From assembly GCA_013396995.1 (NCBI GenBank), contig VWZP01003840.1, forward strand, positions 97,763-161,762: DNA of 64,000 nucleotides. Direction: 5' to 3'. Each line of letters opens with the position of its first letter. Within the stretch, counting starts at the first letter, position 1. This document shows positions 1 to 13,295 of this stretch, in pieces. The position numbers were made by a program, and so were the translations under genes. Source of the DNA: Dicaeum eximium (Eukaryota > Chordata > Aves > Passeriformes > Dicaeidae). The notes beneath the pieces were generated by a model. The model was not told where the DNA came from and did not search any database. It saw only the letters and a list, made by a program, of their open reading frames with translations.

Positions 1-3000
1 GAAAAGAGTTTTTCTTATAGTGAACTGGAGATTTTTGAGAATTCAAGGGTTCTCCCTAAGTTATGACAGCTTAGGATTTCAAAGAAGAAGATGCCTTGTA
101 AATGGCATCTCTTTGTTTATGACAAGAGATCAGGGAGGGAGATCAGGTGGGGAGAGCAGGCACCTGTCTGACCAGGTGGACCATCTGAGCTGTGCTGATA
201 TGGGATCCCCCAGAGAGATGAGCTGGCCAGCCCTGAGTCTCTGGCTTGCAGGAGGAGGCTGTAAGAGCCTGAGCTGAGGGGGTGTTCCCTGAGTGAGCAC
301 TCCTGAGAGAGATTCCCATTGTCAGGATGCACTTTGAACACGAGGTTTTTGGGGCTGGTGTTTCAATTGCCTGTGATGGGTAAGGTGAAGTGTGCTTTGT
401 CCTCTCCATATCCTCAGGCTCCAGCTGAGCTTCATGTGTGACATTTCACTGGCCAGCCCAGTCCTTTCTGTCTTCCTCATGGTCTCCAGCTGGACCCCAA
501 TAAGATGAAGGCCATCTTTTTGGCTAGGAGGAAGTTTGTGCATAAAAAAAATCAGGCTTTAAATGAGGAGTGAGCTTAAATCTTATCTTTGCCCAATGCC
601 CTTATCTTTGACCATCATGCTATAGAAGAGGAGCAAAGGTTTTGTGCCTCTAACAGTATTTCTGTCCTGAGTTTCTTTCATTCTTTTTCATTAGCATCTC
701 AATACAGCTCTGCTTTTAAAGATACTGTGCTTTACTTAAAAAGATTTTAACGAAAGGGCAGATGAAAAATCTCACTTTTAATTGTATTGTTTTGTGAAAC
801 TGTTCAGATCTTTTTTGCTATCACGTGGACCTTTCACCTCTGTCTTAAGCAAAAATAATTGCAGGTCTTCTGAAATGAGTTACATGAAGAAGTCATTATT
901 ATTTCATTCAGATGTTTAGAAGCCAGATTTTAGATGCTGTTTGAGGTGCTGACATGAGCACTTTCAGTGAGCTACAGCAGCTGTTGTGCAGTTACTGCTC
1001 CTTAGCTAATGCTCTGCGACCAGCAGACTATTTATATTTCATTAACATTTAATTAGCCCTCTGTACCTATGCCTGAATAATGACAGATGGATACAGTGAA
1101 CTTGAGGACTATCTGGCTTTTTAAAGTTTATAATTTTAAGCCTGTTTTTTTTCCTCTCTTCTTGCCTTCCTTTTACCAATCTGACATTATGGTAGATTTT
1201 ATTTTAATCAAACTTTGGGTACTTAAACTTGGAGAGAGAAGTAAGCCTCATCATAGTACTAGCAATCACAGACTGCTGTAAGAGTGTGGAAATTTCATGT
1301 TCCTTAAGAGAATGTCTCAAAATGACCTTTTCCAACAGATTATGGTATGGATACACACAGAATCATTTCAAGGGCAAGAAATGCAAAAACAATGTCATCA
1401 ATTTCAAAGGGGTTGCTGCAAACATCAGGTTATCCTTTAACTACTGAAAAAAAGAATCTGACCAATGTACTTGTTTAAAGGATTATTTTAGTTGTTTCTG
1501 TAGTCTTTTAATGGCATGAGAAGCCTTTGTGCTTTTGTGAGAATGAGTTTTAATTTTTTTTTCTAAATAGCATTGAATAGAAGTTCTAGAAAATTTTATA
1601 GACTCTGCTTCTTTATATGGACCCTGTGCTGGAATATTAAAACGCAGAAAATGGCTACAGCATCAAATTCAGAAATATTAAAATACTTCCTACCATTAGG
1701 AGGGAAGCAGTGGAAAGGAAACACCACAAAATGAGAAAAACTGGTTATTGTTCTGAAGTGTAACTGGTTTGATGTGAGACTTTTCACTGATTTTAGTATG
1801 GAAAAGTAACAGAGCACATTTCTTTCTTGTAATTCTCAGGAATCTAGTAAATATCCAGAAAACTAAAAGAAGAAAAGCAACAAACAGTATTATTGACATC
1901 TGTCCACTTTCAGCTCTTCCTTGTGTCCTTTTTCTCAGAGGAAATTTAAATCTGCTTAGAAAAATATTTGTTGTGACTCCTAGATAGAAGTAACTAGAAA
2001 TGGTAGACTTTGTTCACAGAGTGTAGAACAGAATTGAAAGCACTGTTTCTCAGAGTGCCAGGGAAGTCTTTGGTAAATGTGCATTATGTCTGCACATACT
2101 CTGTTCACTTCTGTTCAGCTCTGTGAAGTCAGATAAGCCCAATGGGAATCATACTCGTTAACACAAATGCCTAAATACTAAATCTGATAGGATTTACAAG
2201 GACAATGAAAAAGAAGAGCTGTTGTAACATTTTATTTTTATTTTCATGGCCTAGCTCAAGTTTATATTGGTGCCATCAATAAAAAACACCAATAAATTCA
2301 ACAGTGAAAGATTACCTCTTCAGATATGGTCAAGGGTATCTGCTTGGTTAAAGTGATGACTGGTGACTCTTTTGTGATAAAAACTTACTGAGAAGTCAGG
2401 TCAGTATATCTCTCTCAGCATCATACAGCCAGCAGGAACACTGACCCTATCTCAGCAAGGAAGAAAATTGGTCAAAGGAAGAAGTTCGCTAAGAACTCTC
2501 CAGCCTGTCAAGGTGAGGGATGCTGGAAGGACAAAAGGCAGTTTGAGCAAGTAAAGGTTGGGAAGACATATGCTGCCCTTACCTCTGCCTGTTGGGATCT
2601 GTCAGTCAGTTCATTTAATGTTCTTCTTTCATGACTGAAATGGTTCACCTGGGAAGTCAGTGGTGAAAATGTCCCCATAAAGCCAGAGTCTGCCTGGCTG
2701 CCCTCTGCCATGCATCTCCCTAAGAAGGGAGAGTTTGTCTGAAGTGAAGGAAGACATTGCAAGAAAATCTGGTTTATAAACCTGCACCAGGTATAATGTA
2801 TGACTGACAGTGAAGGTTTATGCCAAAACCAGTTGTCTGTCATTTCCAAATGCAGGTGTAAGGACCTGGTGGTGACAGTGATTCATGTGTCATGTGTGAG
2901 ATTTGGGAAATGATATTTGAAAAGAAGCAGATATAAAATATCCTTTTGAACCACCCCAGAATTCCCACCTGGAGCAGCACAGGGCATCACTGGTGTTTGT

Positions 3001-6000
3001 GTCTGCCTTAGTAGCATTGAACTATTTTAGTTTCTAAGTATGAAGCCAGACACAAAAACTTGTGTTTTGGAAAGATGAATATTTTCTTTCTCCACAGCAC
3101 ACCGTTTTTATTTGTTGAAAAATTGAAAGTAACATTTGTGGTTGAAAAATTCTATTTTCAACCCTCAGAAAAGAGCGGAAATGAAGATTAATACATTCTG
3201 GATTAATTTTATTTTGTTTTCTTTTGTGTGCATTTTTAAAAGGATGAGCTCTATTTCTTTGTAAGACTATTACAGCTATTCTTCTATCTTCTAAAATATC
3301 ATTATGTGAACTGATGGCTGCATACCTCTGGGGAAATAGCATATAAAAATTCCTGTTTTGTGAAACTAATCTCTGTAAAATTGGATAGAAAACATAAGCA
3401 GCAAAGCTCTTGAAGAAAATCTGTTGATTTTAGCAATTACATATGCCATTTCAATGCTGCCAAAGGGTGATCACAACTCAAAGGTATTGTTTTCCTCTAG
3501 AAATACATAATTCACTCAGTTTAAAACTCTCGATGTGCACAATATTTTTGTATATTTATGTTTGGTAACCACAATTTGAAGGGTTTCCTCTTTCTGTTTG
3601 CAATTTCCAGTAAATACTGTAATTAGTTTTTCACAGTTTCACTTCAAAAAAAATTTTTAAATTTAAAAATCATATTATTTAGGGAGATTAAAACAATACC
3701 AGGTTTTACACTTCCAGTTCCTGCCATCGTTCATGATGTCATGAGAGAATGTAGAAAAGGAACTGTAGACGACTGAGCAAGACTTAATTTCTTGTATTCA
3801 AATCTTATGTAATCTGTCTAATTTTTACCCCTCAAATTTGCCATTCACACAATAGTCTTTACAGTTAATACTATTGTGATACTAGATGTGAATTCAGGAA
3901 TTCTTGTGGCCCTGACAGAATTTTTTTTTTCAGGTACTCAGAGTAAAACACATTAGGTTGATCTCTGTGATATTTCAAATGATGAAGGATATTCAGCTTT
4001 GAATGCTAATTCAAATAAAAATATAAGAGACTGATTTTGTGATTCTACTTTAAAAAAATTGAAATCACTCTGGTAATAGACATTATTATCAGAGAGAAGA
4101 AACTTTATGAAGTTATTTGTATCAAAGTTTGCAGAGAGATTATAATGCATAGATTACAATAAATTGGTGTCATTGTTTGGACATGAACTAAAAAATGAGC
4201 ACAATGCTTTTGAAACAGCTACACAAAATTATATAACTGCTCTAAAAAGTAAATCACACTTGTTTTCATGTATTTATTTTTCACAGTATTAAATCTCCTT
4301 TCTGACAGCTAAAAGGAAATTACTGTGGTTTAGGGTGTCAATCTTTATCAGTAGCTGACAGGTAGGAAGAAAATTTTAAGTCCACATAAACAGTTATTTA
4401 TAATAGCATTTAGCTGGAAAATGACAACCACTGAGCATTTGGTTTATGTAGTTTTCCAGGACAGTAGAAATACCTTCTGCAGTCCACCAGGCACTTTTTA
4501 TGAGCCTAAAGCATGGAAGTCTGCTTGCTCACTCCAGAAGGAACAAGATAAATGCAAACTGGATGCTGTCGTGTAGCAGATAATGCATTTACAGGTTCTT
4601 GTCCTGCTTAGAAATAATAATTCCTTTATAAAGTCAAGTTGGTATTTAACTGTTCTAGCTGTTTTTTTCTGAAGTGCACACGGTGCCAAACTGTGCCTGC
4701 AGAGTTTAATCTGCTACAATAAATGGGAGCTTGGCACAGCCTTTGAGGATTTTACCTTTGAGGTAGTGACATTAACTTCACTCTCCTTTCCATCTTTTTT
4801 GTGTTTCCTCTGTTCCAGGGGAGAAGTTCTTTGTCATGTCACTAGATGCTTAGCTGGTGTTTAGGGTGGAGGGATGAGTCCCCTATCTGTGTCATACATG
4901 GGTAAAAACATTGGTAAAAATGATTATTTGAAAACTGCGAGGACAGGATGACAGTTGCAAAAGCCCAAATGTGGTGAGGCTGTATTTTCCTTTTGTTGAT
5001 GTTCCTGCCAAGTGTTGAGGCAGAAAACACCAATGTGAGTCTTGACTAGAAATTCATCTTATGACAGAACTTGAGGGTTTTGGAAGGATAGGAGTAAGCA
5101 GCTACACGTTTTGAGATCCAGCTGAAGAGGCTGTGATGTTTTGGGATCACCTCAGCTCCCTTTAGTTCCTCTTTCTTTGAAGGTGACTGTACAAAACTAA
5201 TACTTTGTTCTCATGCCATACTTTTCCAGCTGTTGAACAAAACTGCTTCATTTTGCAGGTATCCAGTCAAGAGTGGGTGGACTGGGTGACTCTCTGGATT
5301 TCTGGAGAGCTGACAGAGTTAGCCCAGGATTACAGCAAACACATCCCTAGGGAATTCTTTAAGGGGAAAATGTTTCAGTACACAGCTCCAAATCCCATGA
5401 TGCTGTGAATACACACAAGTCAGAGACATGATATCAAGCTGATTTGTGGTGGAGCTGTCCTGACCATGATCAAATCCCTTGGAAAGAACTGATGAAAATT
5501 GAAAACAAAAATTAATCATTCAGCAATCACAGCCAAAGATGACTCATTAGGAATTAGTTTTTCTGTCAACAAACCTGTTTTCCATTTTTTCTGTGAGTTT
5601 GTGCTCTTCACCAGCTGCCTTTGTCTGTGAGCAGTGCCTTATGAAGTAGTGGTGAAATAATGTTGCCCAGAAAGTGCCATTGAAGAAGACATTGAAGGCC
5701 TTTGCTTGAGGCCTTAGGTCAGCCTTATTGTGCCCTACAAGAAAACAATGGCATCCTAAAACCCAATTGTTATTGTTGCATTGAGGGTACAGGAGAAAAT
5801 TGTGTTTGACCTTTGCCTTTGCATGCAGATAGCTACAAAAATCTCTTTGCAAGTTTCTTTTATCTGTTTGTTAAAGCCTTCCTCTGCCGTGCTCCTGCAG
5901 TGGGTGATATTACAGTGCTTTCCCTAGCAAGCACCAGTTAATCATAAGGTGCTTAGATTTTTTTCCTTAAGTATCACTACAGAAATTTAATAGGGGTTTC

Positions 6001-9000
6001 AGTGCTTCAAGGAAGAAAAGTTAAGTAGTCTGCTAGCTGAGCTTCCTCATTATATTACCTTATGCTTAGCTGCTCAGATGAAATGAATAATAATTTTCTT
6101 TCTTGGCAGCATTAGCTCTACAGAAGCACCATAAGCATCCAGTCAGGCAATTCTGCATGTTGAACTGTTTTTAAGTGATCCATTTGAATACCAGTTTAAT
6201 GTGGTTTACTATGATTCTGCCATCACACATAAAATGGCATATCTTTAATCTATTTTTAAAAAATTAATTTTGAGCTGACTATGTGTTAGGGTGTATATAT
6301 GTAACTAATGATTCGTGGAGGTGTACATCTCTGTTCCACAACATGCATCAGTTGTTTGAATAATTAGATAGAGGCACTGAATGTGGACTATGAAATAGAA
6401 ATATCCAAGCAGAAATCCTAATCTGCCACAATAATTTAATGAAAAGGTTTGTCATTGCCTCATGTAAGTCTTAAAAAGACTGTTATCTTGCAAAGCCACA
6501 GCAGCATAAAATTTAGCTTAGTGAAATAGAGGTGCTTTTTTAATATCCTGGGGTTCATCAGCTATGGAAATAAGCATTTTGGAAATAATATATTAAAAAA
6601 GCACTGAAATTTTAATAATGGAGATGAATTTCTTCTGAAATCTGTGGTGTTTTAAGTGGTGGGTTAGGGAGATCTAGCAACTAGGTAATAAGGTGGTGAA
6701 GTTCTAAATGCTTTGTCACTGGCAGTGCAGAAGATGTTAATGTATTTAAAAATAATGAGGGAAATAAAAGTAATGGCTCCTCTTGTTCTGCACACCTGTC
6801 ACAATGTATTTCCTTACCTCTCCGTTACACGGCTTTTCTGAGAAGGAATTTTTCACGATTTTTCTAGTTATTTTTTCCTCTAATGGTTCAGTCTCACATT
6901 TTGGCTTTAGCAGCCATAGCGCAGAGAACAAAACAATCTGGACTGGTGGAACAGACTCATCCTATTGGATCAAAACTACAGAACTTCTTCATATGAGTTA
7001 TTTTCGATCCCAGTGCAGAGTTGTACTTCCATGTGGTGCACAGCCCTGTGCTGGAGGCAATGCCCCTGTTTTAGTTAGCTGTCTCTGTAGGTATATTCTG
7101 TTTTCCATATCAGTAGGTTACATCTTGTGCAAGATCACGATAGAGTTCCTTTAGACTTGAGACAGAGGGAAGTGTTTGTCATTTCTTGACTTGTTAGCAT
7201 ATTCCTGAGTGCTCATCTCGTCTCAGGGCATCCTGTGATGGGATGGTGATCAAACATTCCTTGTCAGAGCCATGTGACAAACCAGTGCTAAATTACTGAG
7301 TCTCATTGACAGCAGTTAGTGGTGGAGAAGGTCTTGGAGCCATCAGTTTGAAAACATAAAGATGTCAAAAGAAGGCATTCTTTGCTGGGGAAAACTGGAA
7401 TAAATCACTTTGTAGACTCAGCTGGCTTTTGTGACATGCTGATTTGCTTTTCTGCCTCCTTCCCTCCCCTCACCCCCACCAATATAATAATTTACTTAAT
7501 TTTTCAGTATTTTACCATTCTGAGATGAGCATAAGTAAATTACCATTGTAATAATAACATGATTGCTTTCCAAGATTCTGATGGCTGCAATCTCTGGTTT
7601 CTTTTTCTGTGATCAAAAGTCGTGGTGGAAGGAGCTAAGTTAATAAATTATAGGTGCTAGGAAGAATTTAGGTTTGTGTCTCTTGAATGGTTTTGTGAGC
7701 TAGGTAGGGTTTTCAGTTCCTGTTGGAGAATGGCAAGGAATGTTCATTTTTTGATTTGTGGGGCTTATATGGTGTGTTTCAGAGTTGTTCTGCTATATTT
7801 GGCTGTGTTCACACAGTGTAATTTTGCTTTCTGTGAACTTGACATAAATATTTCCTGGTTTTGCTGAGTTTTCTTGTCATTAAACTCACTTGGAGATTTG
7901 GGAGAACTGACTTCATGAAGTATTTTTAAGTTTGCAGAGAAAGCAAAGGGAGTTACAGTTTTATTTTCTGTTTGTTTCTTTCTATTTTTGTGTATGTTTG
8001 TGAAAGAATTTAAGATATTCTCCTGGGCTGGGAAAGCATTTTGCTTCTCTGAATGGGAGCAGTTGCTTGGAATCAATGAGAGTTCTGTCATTGATACCAG
8101 CTGGAGCATTAGTCAACTTGTAGCAAGATTTGCCAACACAACCTGGCCATGTTAAAATAAAATTCATGTATCCAAAGTTTTCAGGTCTAAGACTTGTCAC
8201 ATATATTTTTCAGTTCATATTGTTCATTTTTTGCTACTGTTTGGGAGCTAAAGATTCACTTGGAACTTTTTTTTCCAAAATGCTGTAGCTTGATTATTCA
8301 TCTCTTCTTTGGGATGATATATTAAACTAATTTCTCCAAAAGCCTAAGCATTTTATTTTTTTTTTAATTTAGTATTTTATCAAGGTTATGAAACAAACAA
8401 TACTGTAGATAAATAATTCAATTTTTCATATTGGAGATAACACTAATACACTATATCTCTCTTAAAAACACATCCAGTATTTATCTGGAAGTTAGTTTTT
8501 TGCTGAGATAAGAATGAAATTGTATTGGCACTTAGAATTTTAAACCTGTAAAACAAGCTAGGTATTACATTATATATTTTATTACTTATTTTATTTTGGA
8601 AAGGATTCAGGTAATTGCAGATTTAAAAATTACAAACTAGGAAGTTTTTTTCAGTTAGGTTTTTATATCTTTGCTTTATTATATTTCTGTTATTATTGTA
8701 AGAGAGAGAACAGGAATATTTTTGCAACCTGGCAGTATTTCAGTGGTGTGTTAATTAATCTTTTTTTGACAATCTGAACTTACTTTGAGTGTCATGTTTT
8801 AGGAGTTGCCTGGGATTCTTATCTTGTTTACATATGGTGTATTTGTTCCTATTAACCAGGAGGCCAATCAAAAGGCTTCATTGAATATTCACTGTTAGCA
8901 GCTCAGTACCATATACAAACTACTGAGTAGTTAGCCCTTATTTTTTATCTGCTTTTATGTACTCACACAGTAGAAATCATTAGAGGCACAAGGAAATAAG

Positions 9001-10148
9001 GACATGCTCTGACCACTCCTCACTTGTCCCCCAGGAGCCTGAAGTTCTTTTAAGCAAAGCAGATTTTTTATCTCATCCTGCCCACGCTGTGTTGGTGCCT
9101 GGTGCAGTCTTGGGCACAGGAACACAGCTCTGTTCATGTTTCCTCCCTCTGGCTTGCTCTCATTTGTTAAAATAAGCATGAAGCATGTTCTCATGGATTA
9201 GATGCCTAAACACAATAAACAAAACCTGAGTGTCAGCCTGGCAGTTGTCATCTGTAACAGATCAGGACAAGGAAAGTTAGAATTTTCCTCTTTGGGATGC
9301 TTCTGACATCCAGTTTAATCGTTGCAAATGGAAAAGATTTAAGATCTTGTCCTGTGAATGTTTTTTGTGGATTGTTTAAGTGTTTCTGTTCTAAGCCTGA
9401 TCTACTTTTAGGCAACTTCTCTACCCACTTTACAGTAACTTTAGGTGCCCAGGTTAGGGCTGTGCTTTCTGCTCCAAGGAGCTGGGTTCTCAGCATCTGT
9501 TGCCTTGTTCAGTGTCACAACCTTTAAGTGTCTTTTGTATCTTGCCACAAGTGACTGGATCGCTGTGCATAATTTACGTGACATATTTAGCTTGTTTTTT
9601 TCTAGTTTAGTGCTTATGAAGAGAATACATGTTAAATGAGTTATCTGAATAGCCCCAAAGAATGGCTTTGTCAAGTATTTTTAAGATCACAGTCTTAATT
9701 GCATGAAATTCATACCCCAGATTCAAAATGTGTGCTGTATCATCAAGTTGATCTTACTCCTTTTGTCATGGCTTTTATTCCTTTTTCCTGCATTGAAGTA
9801 CTTCCCATGATAGCAAGCTGAAGATCACAATCTGGTGTCACGTATTTCCTGTGAGATTTGACTGACTTTTCATGAGAGTAAATGATTCTTTCTCTTTAGC
9901 AGGACAAGTTAGTGCCCATTATTCCTCACAAAAATATGTCACCTATTTGTTTGTGCGTATAGCTGGATATTTTTTGTTTTTTTACAATTAAGTCAGTGTG
10001 ACAGTGCATATGTAGAGCTATCAAAGGAAAAGAAATAAATTTAAAATCCAGTTCTTGCCATTGCTACTGGAACATAAGACTAAGCTGAATGGCAGGCTGA
10101 TAAACTGATGTGACAAGAATTTTTGTGCTTTTTAGATACTGACATATC

Positions 10149-10186
10149 CATAAATAGTGATCTCTTATATTGGATCACTATTTATG
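10149..10186. repeat. Perfect 14-bp inverted repeat (hairpin), 10-nt loop
   Basis: CATAAATAGTGATC at 10149-10162 is followed after 10 bases by its exact reverse complement at 10173-10186. No flanking target duplication or poly(A) is evident. It could be a short palindromic transposon relic, a cruciform-prone site or chance. The arms are too short for a normal microRNA precursor. Confidence 0.6.
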
Positions 10187-11811
10187 TGAATAAACTTTGA
10201 CTACCTTATATCAGGTTTGTAGGTGTGTTTGGTGTTTTGGTTTTTTTTTGTTGTGGTGTCTCATAATCTGTGTAAGTGCTAAGGTTATAGTTATAAAGTG
10301 ATAATAGAAAATTTTGTAGGCACTTTGTTAGACCCTTTTGTTGCTGGGCATACTGAAATGTTGTGCTTTGCATTTTAAAATCTTGACTTTCAGATTATTT
10401 TTTTGTTGGGACTCTTCATTTTTTTATTTTTAGTTTTGAATATAAGCAAGGTGTAAGAATAGATCCAAAAGAGGAGCCGTTAATTGCCCTCATTTTCTAA
10501 TCCTATAGTGGGCTGAAGTGTAAGAGGATCTCTAAAATTCATTTGGGTTAGGGAGTAGAGGGATAAGCTGAAACAGTCTTTTTTGTATAAAGAGAGAGGG
10601 AAGCTTGAGAAGAGTGTAGTGTTAAGATCGAGTTTCTTAAAGAAGAAATCATGAAAAAATACATGAACAGTTACTGCTTCTCTTGTCCTCTGTAGCACAA
10701 CCTAAACCAGATAAAGCCCTGAGGGAATGAAGAGCCTTCAGCAACAGTTGCCAAGAGGAGTGGTTTTATACAGCAGTCCCTGTTTTGAGTGTCACAGGCA
10801 ACCCAGGCTTCTCAAAATGTTAGAATCCATGCCCAAGGGAGAGCCAAAGGTGGGTGGTGGGTTAGGTTGTGGACGGAAGAAGGCTGTGCTAAAAAGAAGG
10901 TGCCTTCCTGTGAAGGCTGCTCTCCAGCTGTGTGCCATCCCTTTGTGGAGGTGGCAGCTGTGTACATCATCCCTGTCCTCCTGAATGTGCCATGGTTTTT
11001 GTGGAAATCACATCTAAGCACAAATGCTGGAGTGGTCCAGGACTGATTGCAAAAGGCCTCTGGGCTGCTGTTTACATGTAACCAGTGCATCTCAGAGCAA
11101 ACCCCAGTGGTCACCAGTTAGGATATCGTTCATGTGTCTGCTCCAGAACGCATTTGGTCTGTTTTTATGATTTATTTCCATCTTCAGTTGCCGATTAAAT
11201 GTATCACTGTGAAAAATCTGAAAAGGAAATGTTCAAAAGAAGGTAATCTAGTAGATCTACAGGTCTACTGCAGGTAAACTACTATTAAGCTGGCAACAGG
11301 CAAAATTACCTTACAGCGGAGACTGAACCACATTCGGAAGAATTTGCTCGATGCAAAAGTCACCCTGTATTTTGTGCCATAGCTTTTCTAAAAGAACTTA
11401 GAGTAATGCTGTTTCATAATGCTGTCTATCAGGTCTTTTAGGAACAACAGAATTCATGAAGTTGATATGTTCTGTTGTGACAGATCCTAGCAGGATTGGC
11501 ATTAATTGAAACACAACTTTGGAGCAGGAGTGTTCCAAAGTGGTAACCACAGGAAAATAGTTTGATGAACAAGTAACCTAGGTAAGAAAGACTGATTATG
11601 ATAGTAAAGTTGTTTTATGATATTAGTGAAAATGGTGTTTAATTTGTAGATCTCTTCCTAGTCTTCATAGTCTGGCCTTAGATATATGCTACATGCAAGT
11701 ATTATGTTCAAACTCCTTGTTATTTGTATCAGCCAGTTTTGCATCTTCTATATTACTAGCATTTTCTCCAAAAGAGAGTTGTTGTGGTTGCCAAATCAGT
11801 TGCAGAAATAT

Positions 11812-11851
11812 TTGATGTAAAAATCTCTTCCAAAATGTTGATGTAAAAATC
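11812..11851. repeat. Short direct repeat, 26-bp period
   Basis: TTGATGTAAAAATC occurs at 11812 and again at 11838, so a roughly 26-bp unit is duplicated with divergence in the remainder. This is a small tandem duplication with no coding implication. Confidence 0.5.
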
Positions 11852-12883
11852 CCTCTAATTTTCTAAAATACTAGTAAAACCAGATATTGAAATAAAAGGA
11901 TAAAATGTGTATTACATTTGGTAGAGGCAGTGTTTTCCAAAGTGCCTCGAAGTACAAAGCACAACAAATGTTTCTGCTACAAATACTTGAGCTCTTAGTT
12001 GTCACTGCATCCAGTGAAGTGTACAGTGGGCACACAGTCTAGATGACAGCTGACTGTAATTCTTTAAGTAAGAAGGTTTTGAGTATGTATGATTAGGGTG
12101 CATACTAAGTTGGATGTGTGTTGTGGCTGAATGGAAGGTGGAGATTCTGGAGGTGTGTGGGAATTCTGTTTGCAACCTATTTGAGTACTTTAGGAAATAG
12201 AAGATCCATTTTCAAAGTTTTTAAAGTTTGCTTGTCCAGTCAGTCTTATTGAAACTTTGTGGAATTTTGATCGATAAAAAGGCAAACTTCTAAAGAAATA
12301 TTAGGATTTTTAAAATGCCATCTTTTCCTGTTTCTGTTGTGGGCAAGGAGTTAGAATAATTGTTAGATTTTTACCTGGGATCTCTCTTGTTTTAAGCACC
12401 AAAATACATCAAAGGTTGTCCTAAGCCAGAGGAGCCTGTGTCTCCTCTTGACCTTTGCTCTTGAACTGTTCATGCTTCTGGCTACAGTTCAAATGGAGCA
12501 ATGTCTGTCACTGTGCTCCACACTCCTTGAAGAGCTGTTGTCTTGATTCTGAAAACAGGAGCCTGTGCAGTTGAAGGCAGGACATTCAGTAGAGATTTTT
12601 GGTTTGTGAGTTCATTCATGCCCCGGGTGTTTCAGGGGGAAGTGACTCTAGCATGACATGGGGCACAGTGCTTAGAGGCATTTGTGTGGCATCTTGCTCA
12701 GTGATCTCTTCATGTGACAGCGAGACTTCTGTGTGCAAATGTACTCTGAGCATGAGGAAGGGCCCTGATGATTGCACAGGAAGTACCAGTTCATTAGGAG
12801 AGGATGGCTCTCAAGAGAGACTGCAGAACATAACAAGCAGTCTTTTCAGTGAATGCTGACACTATGTATTAGATTTGAAAACA

Positions 12884-13295
12884 ATGGTTTGGGTTGGGAG
12901 GGACCTTAAGGGTCATCCAGTACCAACCCTCCTGCTGTGTGCAGGGACACCTTCCACTTGACCAGGGCCCCATCCAACCTGGCCTTGAACACTTCCAGAG
13001 GTGAGACAGCCTCAGCTTCTCTGGAGTGTCTGCTCCAGTGTCCCACCAGTTTCAGTGATTATTTTCTTCCTAATATCTGACCTACACCTTCTCCTTCAGT
13101 TTGAAGCCATTGCCCCTTGTCCTGTCACTACCTGCCCCTGTAGAAAATCCCTCTCTGGATTTCTTTTAGGCTTCCTTTAACTACTGGAAGCTGCAGTTAG
13201 GTCCTCCTGTAACTTTCTCTTCTCCACACTGATTAACCCCAGCTCTCTCAGCCTGTCTTTGTGGGAGAGTTTGTCCAGCCCTGTACAACTTCATC
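12884..13295 (-). mobile_element. CR1 LINE 3' fragment, antisense
   Basis: Starting at TGGTTTGGGTTGGGAGGGAC, the + strand reads as the reverse complement of a CR1 3' end. Recognisable parts are the block corresponding to GGTCCCTTCCAACCCAA, the 'CCATCCAACCTGGCCTTGAA' stretch, and the later 'TTGCCCCTTGTCCTGTCACT' block. About 410 bp are kept, 5'-truncated as usual for avian CR1. The copy is diverged and non-coding. Confidence 0.92.

Larger units (their letters stand above)
1..12883 (+). other. Intronic sequence, no gene recognised
   Basis: AT-rich, CpG-poor sequence upstream of the CCSER-like exon. Open frames are short (about 120 codons at most) and show no recognisable domain or convincing splice pairing. 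GC-richer patches at 120-540, 9000-9150 and 10720-11100 match no repeat or exon I can name. A 14-bp inverted repeat near 10.17 kb is listed separately. I see no RNA gene here. Confidence 0.5.

Noticed and set aside
6783..7154. 123-codon open frame on the + strand
   Set aside because: AT-rich composition, a non-ATG opening and no similarity I can name. Not supported as an exon.
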